Shown here piece by piece: positions 57,850 through 64,000 of a stretch of DNA of 64,000 nt. Each line of letters starts with the position of its first letter. The stretch's first letter is position 1. Source of the stretch: Microbacterium sp. APC 3901. GTDB lineage: Bacteria > Actinomycetota > Actinomycetes > Actinomycetales > Microbacteriaceae. The notes under the pieces are model-generated. The model was not told where the DNA came from, made no database searches, and saw only the letters and a list, made by a program, of their open reading frames with translations. The DNA is taken from the NCBI RefSeq assembly GCF_030407765.1, contig NZ_JASDCU010000004.1:180691-244690 (forward strand), read 5' to 3'. A program made the position numbers and the translations under genes.

Positions 57850-58437
57850 TCAGTGCAGCGCGACGTCGGCGGCCGAGCGCGTCCAACGGGTGAAGCGGAC
57901 GACGAGTCCGGAGCGGGTGGGTCCGGCGAGGAACGGACCGGCGGATGCTGTGGCCTCACCGTCGAACGGCGCCACCCGCACCAGGCGCCATTCGCCGTCG
58001 TCGGCACGTGCACGCACGATCACGGCATCCGGCCAGCGGCTCACGCGGACCGTGATCTCGCTGCCGTGCCAGTCGTCGACGTGGCCGACCGACCAGTCCG
58101 AGCGGATGTCGGTGACGACGGCGCCGAGTCCGAGATGGTCGTCGGCGTACTCGACGCCCGCCTTGATCCAGTGCTCGTCGTCGATGCGCACGAAGACTCC
58201 GGCCTGGTCGAACTGTCCGTCCCAGGGGGCACGGAACGATACATCCATCGCCTCGCCCACGGCCAGGGGAGCGAGCAGCGCATGCTCGGTGTCGTGCACG
58301 AACCCATAGGCGGTGTGCCGCCAGGCGTCGCTGCCTTCTGCGGCGGTCACGTCCAGATGGTCGTCACCGGGGGCGAGGTGAGCGGGAGCGTGGGTCCAGG
58401 ACCCGTCGGACCAGGGGATGATGTCTGATTCAGGCAT
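57850..58437 (-). CDS. DUF1349 family beta-sandwich protein
   Basis: A 195-residue protein of the DUF1349 (concanavalin-like) family: WSDGSWTHAPAHLAPGDDHL, DVTAAEGSDAWRHTAYGF, FDQAGVFVRIDDEHWIKAGV and EYADDHLGLGAVVTDIRSDW are typical, probably sugar-related but of unknown activity. Cytoplasmic, no signal. ATG 58437, with a -10 box 8 bases upstream. Confidence 0.82.
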   Translation of the reverse strand: MPESDIIPWSDGSWTHAPAHLAPGDDHLDVTAAEGSDAWRHTAYGFVHDTEHALLAPLAVGEAMDVSFRAPWDGQFDQAGVFVRIDDEHWIKAGVEYADDHLGLGAVVTDIRSDWSVGHVDDWHGSEITVRVSRWPDAVIVRARADDGEWRLVRVAPFDGEATASAGPFLAGPTRSGLVVRFTRWTRSAADVALH

Positions 58438-58445
58438 GTTCCCAG

Positions 58446-58451
58446 ACTATA
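58446..58451 (-). promoter_or_regulatory. -10 box of the DUF1349 gene
   Basis: Minus-strand TATAGT, 8 bases before the ATG. It lies in a short AT-rich divergent region with a GCC-AAATA-GGGC dyad (about 58452-58463). Confidence 0.45.
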
Positions 58452-58484
58452 GCCAAATAGGGCATAAAAGGAAGTTATTCGTGA

Positions 58485-58490
58485 TACGGT
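58485..58490 (+). promoter_or_regulatory. -10 box of the SatD gene, leaderless
   Basis: TACGGT ends 6 bases before the ATG at 58497. Confidence 0.5.
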
Positions 58491-58496
58491 TATCAC

Positions 58497-59141
58497 ATGG
58501 TCATCGCCGTACTCGCCGACATCGTGGGCTCTCGCAAGCTCGACGATCGTTCGGCGGCGCAGCGCATCCTCGACGACACCATCGCTCGTGTCGAGACGCA
58601 TCTGCCCCTCGCGCACCACGCACTGACGCCCACGGTAGGGGATGAGCAGCAGGGCGTCTACCTCGAACTCGAGGACGCTCTCGTCTCGCTGCTGATGATC
58701 CAGCTCGCCCTTCCCGACGGCATAGCCTTCCGCTTCGGGATCGGTATCGGAGACGTGCGCTCTGTCGACTCCGTGCACGGCGTACTCGCCGACGGACCGG
58801 GGTGGTACGCGGCGCGTGCAGCGATCGAGACCGTGCATGCGAGGGAGAGTCGCACCGTGCCGCGCACGCGCACGTGGATTGTCGGAGCCCCGGGGCAGGA
58901 TGATGTCATGGACAGCACGATCGCCGCGTCGAACGCCTACCTCCTCGTCCGCGACGAGCTGGTCGGGGCGATGAACGAGCGTGAACGCCGGCTGACCTAT
59001 GGCCGCCTGGTCGGCAGATCGCAGCATGACCTCGCCGCCGAGGAGGGCATCTCCCAGCCCAGCGTGTCGAAGTCGCTGCGCAACGCCGGCAGCGCCGCCC
59101 TCATCGAAGGCGTGACCACGCTGAGGAGGATGAGCGCATGA
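58497..59141 (+). CDS. SatD family protein
   Basis: A 214-residue SatD-type protein: MVIAVLADIVGSRKLDDRSA is the family start, PTVGDEQQGVYLELEDALVS and RFGIGIGDVRSVDSVHG follow, and the C-terminus is a helix-turn-helix (QHDLAAEEGISQPSVSKSLR). SatD proteins are linked to secretion or competence in streptococci, but the function is not settled. The HTH suggests DNA binding. Overlaps the next gene by ATGA. Confidence 0.78.
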   Translation: MVIAVLADIVGSRKLDDRSAAQRILDDTIARVETHLPLAHHALTPTVGDEQQGVYLELEDALVSLLMIQLALPDGIAFRFGIGIGDVRSVDSVHGVLADGPGWYAARAAIETVHARESRTVPRTRTWIVGAPGQDDVMDSTIAASNAYLLVRDELVGAMNERERRLTYGRLVGRSQHDLAAEEGISQPSVSKSLRNAGSAALIEGVTTLRRMSA

Positions 59142-60028
59142 TCGTCGCCGGATTCATCCTGCTGGCCGTGGGCTCGGCCGATCTCGTCCGCCAGTTCGCC
59201 CCGCATCGGTGGGTCGGCTACCTCACGGTGGCAGTGATCCTCCTTCTCCTCGGCAGCGTGAGCGACGCGCTGCTGCCCATGATGCTCGGGCTCGTGGTGG
59301 GCGCGCTCTGGGTGTGGTGCATGCCGTCAGAGAGGCCCGCGCCACTCGGGTTCTGGCCCGCCGCGCTGCTCGGTGTGCTGAGCATCGGCTCGGTCGTGTG
59401 GCTGGGCGCCCGCGCGGATGCCGGTCTGATCGGCTCCGTGTGGAGCATACGCTCGCCGTTCGGAGAGGTTCCGTTCGATCTCGCGATCCTCACCGTGGGC
59501 ACGGGTGTGTTCCTCTTGGAGTCCGCGAATCTCGTGGTCCGCGCCGCGCTCGACGGCGAGCACACATGGCGTCCCGCTGAGTTGCGGCGGCCCACGGTAC
59601 TCGACGCCGCAGACGCGCCGCCGGGCGCGTCAGACGCCGTAGCCGCGCATCCGGTGGCCGCCGGCGCTCAGGCGGATGACGGCGTGATCGGGCTCGTCGG
59701 CGTGGGTGTTTCCGACACGGCGGCCCCGGAGCAGGCCGGGCAGAGCGACGAACCCGACACCGCACCCGCACGTGATCCCCGTGCAGGGTTCAAGGGCGGG
59801 CGACTGATCGGTCCGCTCGAACGCATCCTCGTGATGCTCCTCACCCTGGCCGCCGCGTACCCGATCCTCGCTGCGATGCTGGCCGCCAAGGGAATCGTCC
59901 GCTTCCCCGAGATCTCGCGCGACGGTGAGACCGGGGCCCGCGCGGAGTACTTCCTCGTCGGCAGCCTCGTGAGCTGGGTCATCGGGTTGGGTGCGGCCTT
60001 CCTCGTGTGGTGGGCGGCGCACAGCTGA
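59138..60028 (+). CDS. Polytopic membrane protein coupled to SatD
   Basis: A 296-residue protein with about six hydrophobic segments: VAGFILLAVGSADLVRQF, YLTVAVILLLLGSVSDALL, WPAALLGVLSIGSVVWLG, LAILTVGTGVFLLESANLV, then a charged Ala/Gly/Asp-rich linker and two more near the C-terminus (LVMLLTLAAAYPILAAMLAA; LVGSLVSWVIGLGAAFLV). No family recognised with confidence. ATG 59138 overlaps the SatD stop; SatD proteins often have a membrane partner. Confidence 0.65.
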   Translation: MIVAGFILLAVGSADLVRQFAPHRWVGYLTVAVILLLLGSVSDALLPMMLGLVVGALWVWCMPSERPAPLGFWPAALLGVLSIGSVVWLGARADAGLIGSVWSIRSPFGEVPFDLAILTVGTGVFLLESANLVVRAALDGEHTWRPAELRRPTVLDAADAPPGASDAVAAHPVAAGAQADDGVIGLVGVGVSDTAAPEQAGQSDEPDTAPARDPRAGFKGGRLIGPLERILVMLLTLAAAYPILAAMLAAKGIVRFPEISRDGETGARAEYFLVGSLVSWVIGLGAAFLVWWAAHS

Positions 60029-60068
60029 TCGGCTGCCGTCACGGCGTTTCGCGTGCCCAGACCGCTGA

Positions 60069-60074
60069 TAGCCT
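60069..60074 (+). promoter_or_regulatory. -10 box of tyrS, near-leaderless
   Basis: TAGCCT ends 7 bases before the GTG at 60082, supporting that start over upstream in-frame codons. Confidence 0.5.
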
Positions 60075-60081
60075 GGGGCGC

Positions 60082-61383
60082 GTGTCGAATTCCGCTCTGA
60101 CGACCGCCCCGCCGGCGATCGACCCCACGTTCGAGAACGTGTGGGACGAACTGCTGTGGCGCGGCCTCGTCCACGTGTCCACTGACCAGGAGGCGCTGCG
60201 CGCCCTTCTCGCCGGGGATCCGATCACGTATTACTGCGGCTTCGACCCGACAGCTCCCAGTCTGCACCTCGGAAATCTCGTGCAGTTGCTGACGCTGCGT
60301 CGCATCCAGCTCGCCGGTCACAAGCCACTCGGTCTCGTCGGCGGCTCCACCGGCCTGATCGGCGACCCTCGGCCCACGGCCGAGCGCACGCTCAACACCC
60401 GCGAGACGGTCGAGGAGTGGGTAGGGCGCCTGCGGACGCAGGTCGAGCGCTACCTGAGCTTCGAAGGTGACAACGCCGCGCGCATCGTCAACAACCTCGA
60501 CTGGACGGCGCCGCTGTCGGCGATCGACTTCCTGCGCGAGATCGGCAAGTACTACCGCGTCGGCACGATGCTCAAGAAGGATGCTGTCGCCGCGCGTCTG
60601 AACTCGGATGAGGGCATCAGTTACACCGAGTTCAGCTACCAGATCCTGCAGGGGATGGACTTCCTCGAGCTCTACCGGCAGTACGACTGCGTTCTGCAGA
60701 CGGGCGGCTCGGATCAGTGGGGCAACCTGACCAGCGGCACCGACCTCATCCGTCGTGCTGAGGGGGTGTCCGCGCACGCGATCGGCACACCGCTGATCAC
60801 CAACAGCGACGGGACAAAGTTCGGCAAGAGCGAGGGCAATGCGATCTGGCTCGATGCCGAGATGTGCAGCCCCTACCGGATGTACCAGTTCTGGCTCAGC
60901 ACGGCGGACGCCGACGTGATCGAGCGGCTCAAGGTGTTCACGTTCCTGACCCGCGCCGAGATCGAGGAGTACGAGGCGCTCGTCGAGTCCGAACCCTTCC
61001 GTCGCGCTGCCCAGAAGCGTCTGGCGCTCGAGGTCGTGGCGACCGTGCACGGGGTCGATGCGACGGCGGCCGTGATCGCGGCATCCGAAGCGCTGTTCGG
61101 TCAGGGGGACCTGACCGCTCTCGACGCGTCGACACTGCGCACCGCTCTGGAAGAGCTCCCGCACGCGACAGTCGAGGCCGGTTCATCGGTCGTGGATGCG
61201 CTCGTCGCCACGGGGCTGGTCTCCAGCCTGTCCGAAGCACGCCGCGCGATCAGTCAGGGCGGGGTGTCGCTCGACGGCGCGCGCGTCGAGGACGACTCGG
61301 CCACCGTGCAGGGCACTCTGCCGGGCGGGGTCTCTGTGCTCCGCCGCGGCAAGAAGACCCTCGCAGGAGTCTTCTTCGCCTGA
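60082..61383 (+). CDS. tyrS: Tyrosyl-tRNA synthetase
   Basis: A 433-residue class I synthetase. HIGH-like motif in PTAPSLHLGNLVQLLTLRR, tyrosine pocket YTEFSYQILQGMDFLELYRQ and GGSDQWGNLTSGTDLIRR, KMSKS-like motif TKFGKSEGNAIWLDAEM. C-terminal S4 RNA-binding domain (SSLSEARRAISQGGVSLDGA). Start GTG 60082 (VSNSALTTAPPAIDPTFENV). Confidence 0.97.
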   Translation: MSNSALTTAPPAIDPTFENVWDELLWRGLVHVSTDQEALRALLAGDPITYYCGFDPTAPSLHLGNLVQLLTLRRIQLAGHKPLGLVGGSTGLIGDPRPTAERTLNTRETVEEWVGRLRTQVERYLSFEGDNAARIVNNLDWTAPLSAIDFLREIGKYYRVGTMLKKDAVAARLNSDEGISYTEFSYQILQGMDFLELYRQYDCVLQTGGSDQWGNLTSGTDLIRRAEGVSAHAIGTPLITNSDGTKFGKSEGNAIWLDAEMCSPYRMYQFWLSTADADVIERLKVFTFLTRAEIEEYEALVESEPFRRAAQKRLALEVVATVHGVDATAAVIAASEALFGQGDLTALDASTLRTALEELPHATVEAGSSVVDALVATGLVSSLSEARRAISQGGVSLDGARVEDDSATVQGTLPGGVSVLRRGKKTLAGVFFA

Positions 61384-61401
61384 AGATCCGTCTCAGATCG
61401 T

Positions 61402-61444
61402 GTGACGGCGGTCACCTGAGCATCCCTCGGGTGACCGCCGTCAC
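61402..61444 (+). terminator. Terminator of tyrS
   Basis: Perfect 15-bp stem GTGACGGCGGTCACC (61402-61416) with GGTGACCGCCGTCAC (61430-61444), 13-base loop, 18 bases after the stop. Confidence 0.85.
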
Positions 61445-61476
61445 GCGTCTCACCGTCCAGCTCGTCAGGAGAGCAG

Positions 61477-62274
61477 ATGCCGTTCACGCCGAGTCACGCA
61501 CTGGTCGCCCTGCCCTTCATCCGCACCCCGCTCGTGCCGGCCGCGATCGCTATCGGCGCCATGACGCCGGACCTTCCTCTGTTCCTTCGGGGCATAGGCC
61601 TCCCGTACTCGTTCACCCATGCGTTCGGCAACGTGCTCTGGACAGCGCTGGTCGCCTTCGTGCTGTTCCTGCTCTGGCGCGTGGTGCTGCGCCCGGCGGT
61701 CGGCGAGCTCTCACCGCTCTGGTTGGCTCGCCGACTGCCCGCCGACTGGTCGGAGTCCGGCATCGAGGCCGCGCGAGCGGCCGTCGGCATCGGGATGCGG
61801 AATCGGCTGTATCCGGTCATGCTCGCGGCGTCGCTCGTGCTGGGCGTCCTGACGCACATCGTCTGGGATCTCTTCACGCACGAGGGTCGATGGGGAGTGG
61901 ATGCGCTTCCCGCGCTCGACGCGATGTGGGGTCCGTTGACCGGGTACAAGTGGCTGCAGCACGGATCGAGCGTGATCGGGCTCATCGTCATCGGCATCTG
62001 GGCCATCCTGAGGCTGCGCCGCGCCGATCCGCGCGAAGAGGTCGAGCGCTCGGTGCCAGGATCCCTCCGACTCGCGTGGTCGCTGTCCCTTCCCGCAGTG
62101 CTGATCATCGCGTGGATCGCGGGATACGCGGCATACGGGCCGTTCACCGACGGGTTCACCTCTCAGCACCTGGCCTACCGGGTGCTGCCGTCAGCGTGCG
62201 CGTTGTGGGGCGTCCTCACACTCGCGCTCTGCCTCTCGCTGCCGATGTTCCGCCGTCGTCACCAGCGCGGCTGA
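61477..62274 (+). CDS. DUF4184 family membrane protein
   Basis: A 265-residue membrane protein: MPFTPSHALVALPFIRTPLV is the family start, then GAMTPDLPLFLRGI (a His/Asp metal-site-like pair with HAL and TPD), HIVWDLFTHEGRWGVDALP and four to five helices. It resembles the YdjM-type membrane-bound hydrolases, activity unknown. Its 3' end overlaps the convergent CoA-transferase gene by 16 bases. ATG 61477 with CAGGAGAG upstream. Confidence 0.82.
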   Translation: MPFTPSHALVALPFIRTPLVPAAIAIGAMTPDLPLFLRGIGLPYSFTHAFGNVLWTALVAFVLFLLWRVVLRPAVGELSPLWLARRLPADWSESGIEAARAAVGIGMRNRLYPVMLAASLVLGVLTHIVWDLFTHEGRWGVDALPALDAMWGPLTGYKWLQHGSSVIGLIVIGIWAILRLRRADPREEVERSVPGSLRLAWSLSLPAVLIIAWIAGYAAYGPFTDGFTSQHLAYRVLPSACALWGVLTLALCLSLPMFRRRHQRG

Positions 62275-63587
62275 TCGGATCCCCAGCGATGGGGAGCTGT
62301 GAACTCGAGGCCGGGAAGCACCGATGCGGCGGTGATGACGGTCTGCCCTGCGACCTCGAATGCGGACGTATGGGTGGCGAGTGCCGGCTCCCGTCCCGCT
62401 TCCGGTCGGGAGGATCGCGGCATCCCGAGGAGTTCGGCCGCGACCCGGCGCAGGGAGGTTCGCACCACCCAGCCGCCGCCCTCTCGCCGACGTCGTCGGA
62501 GTAGCGAGATGACCGCGGTCGCCAGAAGGTACCCCGCGCTGTGGTCGAGAGCCTGTGCAGGCAGAACGCCAGGGCGATCACCGTCGAGGGTCTCGATCAT
62601 GGATATCCCGGACTCGGCCTGCACGAGACTGTCGAACCCGGCACGGGACGGTTCCTCGATGCCCCAGGCGCTGAGCTGGGCGACCAGCAGACCGGGATGT
62701 CGTTCGAGCAGTGCGGCTGCCGACAGTCCGAGACGGTCAAGGGACTCCGGCCGATATCCCAGAACGACGACATGAGCCGACGCCAGCAGTTCCTCGAACC
62801 GATCGGTACGAGCGTCGAGCAGCGCTGACCTCTTGCCATGGCCGGTGTCGAGGTGCTGCCACTCGGGTTCGGCCAGATGCGGTGGATCGATGCGGAGCAC
62901 GTCGGCGCCCAGAAGCGCGAGGGTGCGAGTGCACACGGGACCGGCGATCACTCTGGTGAGGTCGAGCACCCGGACGCCGGCGAGTGGCGCGCGATCGTCC
63001 CGAGTGCCCGCGTCATGTCGTCCACCGCGGGAGGGGAGGTCGATCCGCTCGACGTGGAGCAGGGGAGTGGCGCGCAGCGTTGCGTCGTGCTCCGGGTTCT
63101 CCTGCTGGACGCGCACGGCAAGCCCGCGCTCCGCCGTGATGCGATCGACCGCGTCGGCAGCACTCAACGGCAGGATCGCCTCGCGCACATCGTCGGCATC
63201 GGCGCCGGGGGCCAGATCCAGTCCGGCGTGCAGGCGCGTCGCGTGGTGCGGGTAGTTCCCATGAGTGCGGATCCACCCGTCGGATGCGCGGAAGAAACCC
63301 GAGTACGGCGACCAGACATCGGGGGAGGCGCCTTCGACGGTGAGCGCACGATCACTCCGGTAGGCGACGGCTACGCGGTCGGGGTCGGGGAGGGTGCCGA
63401 TACCGGATGCCAGGCACGCGGCTCGGACGCTCGCCCACGCCAGCTCACCCGTCGCAAGTCGTGACGGAAGCGGCACGGCATGACGGGGTGGAGTGTCGTC
63501 GTCGGCGAACCGCACGTCGATGCCGAGGTCTGCCCACACTCGGTCCAGCAGTGCGGCTGCAGGGCCGTGATTCGAGGGCTCGTTCAC
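62259..63587 (-). CDS. CaiB/BaiF-type CoA-transferase family protein
   Basis: A 442-residue protein. Residues 1-160 are a partial first lobe (PDVWSPYSGFFRASDGWIRT, HGNYPHHATRLHAGLDLA); the main lobe has VRVLDLTRVIAGPVCTRTLA, LLGADVLRIDPPHLAEPEW, DTGHGKRSALLDARTDRFEE and SLVQAESGISMIETLDGD. It probably moves CoA between acids. The Asp nucleophile of the family is not obvious, so activity is uncertain. The GTG at 63587 (VNEPSNHGPAAALLDRVWAD) is favoured by a -10 box. Confidence 0.75.
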   Translation of the reverse strand: MNEPSNHGPAAALLDRVWADLGIDVRFADDDTPPRHAVPLPSRLATGELAWASVRAACLASGIGTLPDPDRVAVAYRSDRALTVEGASPDVWSPYSGFFRASDGWIRTHGNYPHHATRLHAGLDLAPGADADDVREAILPLSAADAVDRITAERGLAVRVQQENPEHDATLRATPLLHVERIDLPSRGGRHDAGTRDDRAPLAGVRVLDLTRVIAGPVCTRTLALLGADVLRIDPPHLAEPEWQHLDTGHGKRSALLDARTDRFEELLASAHVVVLGYRPESLDRLGLSAAALLERHPGLLVAQLSAWGIEEPSRAGFDSLVQAESGISMIETLDGDRPGVLPAQALDHSAGYLLATAVISLLRRRRREGGGWVVRTSLRRVAAELLGMPRSSRPEAGREPALATHTSAFEVAGQTVITAASVLPGLEFTAPHRWGSDQPRW

Positions 63588-63593
63588 GCTGCG

Positions 63594-63599
63594 ATCGTA
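63594..63599 (-). promoter_or_regulatory. -10 box of the CoA-transferase gene, leaderless
   Basis: Minus-strand TACGAT ends 6 bases before GTG 63587. The region 63600-63800 between this and the rRNA promoters shows no gene. Confidence 0.5.
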
Positions 63600-63803
63600 C
63601 TCCTGGCGGCGATCCGAGATGAATATTGGCGCTGGACTGGGAAAAGCACCGGCGAGGGGGGCGACGACACGCCCGGGGGTGGTGGCCCGATTTGCCAGAA
63701 ACCCAGAATCCCCGTAACTTATTACTTGTTCGCCCCACAGGGAAGCGGAGAGGCCGAGAGCTTCACCCCCCTCAAGCGGAGAACCACCTCCCAATCCACT
63801 CAC

Positions 63804-63832
63804 TTGTGAGAACAGACGCCTGCGTCTAGGAT
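63804..63832 (+). promoter_or_regulatory. rRNA operon promoter, distal
   Basis: TTGTGA (63804-63809), 17-base spacer, TAGGAT (63827-63832). Confidence 0.55.
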
Positions 63833-63901
63833 GGGAGATCCACCCCCTCTGCGGCTGTCACAGGCTGCGCACCGGATCCAAGATCCGCACGGCGCGCTGA
63901 T

Positions 63902-63929
63902 TTGACAAGCGGGGCGGGATGGCTAAGAT
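63902..63929 (+). promoter_or_regulatory. rRNA operon promoter, proximal
   Basis: TTGACA (63902-63907), 16-base spacer, TAAGAT (63924-63929): the best promoter match in the window, at the expected place before the rRNA leader. Confidence 0.8.
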
Positions 63930-63935
63930 AGAGAA

Positions 63936-64000
63936 GTTGCCCTTCGGGCCTGGTTGTGATGACTGGGTCGTGGGAGCATCCGATCCTTGAGAACTCAACA
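63936..64000 (+). other. rRNA operon leader, 16S gene lies beyond the window
   Basis: GCCC-TTC-GGGC (63940-63950) is a small boxB-like hairpin, and CCTTGAGAACTCAACA at the very end is the conserved actinobacterial leader box found shortly before 16S rRNA. No mature 16S sequence is reached. Confidence 0.8.

Overview
The window is a high-GC actinobacterial chromosome segment. Gene content and order (prfB, ftsE-ftsX, smpB; hisC-hisB-hisH ... hisA/priA, sseB, DUF1844, infC-rpmI-rplT; gluABCD; pheST; arg cluster; a -10 box just upstream of many start codons) point to the family Microbacteriaceae, most like Microbacterium. This assignment is an inference from gene order and protein character, not from a search.

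Layout. 1-1.8 kb: the end of a Ku gene, a DedA-family membrane protein and tRNA-Leu(UAG). 1.9-15.1 kb: a Tad/Flp pilus locus (tadA, tadB, tadC, a small pilin-like gene, three TadE/TadG-like genes) whose tadC is split by an 8.7-kb integrated element. The two halves of tadC join in frame when the element is removed. The element carries a large serine recombinase at its right end, an HK97-type major capsid gene but no terminase, portal, protease or tail genes, a DUF3800 protein, a membrane protein, a leftward run of very small overlapping genes, and a helix-turn-helix protein beside a 115-bp cluster of perfect inverted repeats. It looks like a reduced prophage or phage satellite.

15.1-33.5 kb: housekeeping. 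Nudix hydrolase and MFS transporter, prfB, a DUF2510 protein, ftsEX-smpB, an S9 peptidase, lexA divergent from a LysM protein (likely an SOS cell-division inhibitor), histidine genes interrupted by a ParA-like ATPase on the other strand, sseB, DUF1844, then infC (AUC start) with rpmI and rplT. 33.5-41.1 kb: a TrmH-type methyltransferase, a response regulator/histidine kinase/TAXI-binding-protein operon, and a glutamate-type ABC transporter. 41.2-46.6 kb: pheS-pheT, a DUF402 protein, a nucleoside-diphosphate-sugar epimerase-like protein.

46.6-49.7 kb: a TPP riboswitch ahead of thiM and a triple fusion ThiE-ThiD-TenA. 49.7-56.7 kb: argC-argJ-argB-argD-argF-argH, every junction overlapping by 4 bases, preceded by a 27-codon reading frame ending in an arginine-rich run that looks like an attenuator leader peptide. 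56.7-63.6 kb: a DUF559 nuclease-like gene flanked by imperfect direct repeats, DUF1349, SatD plus a membrane partner, tyrS, DUF4184 and a CaiB-type CoA-transferase. The last 200 bases hold two promoters and the leader of an rRNA operon whose 16S gene lies just outside the window.
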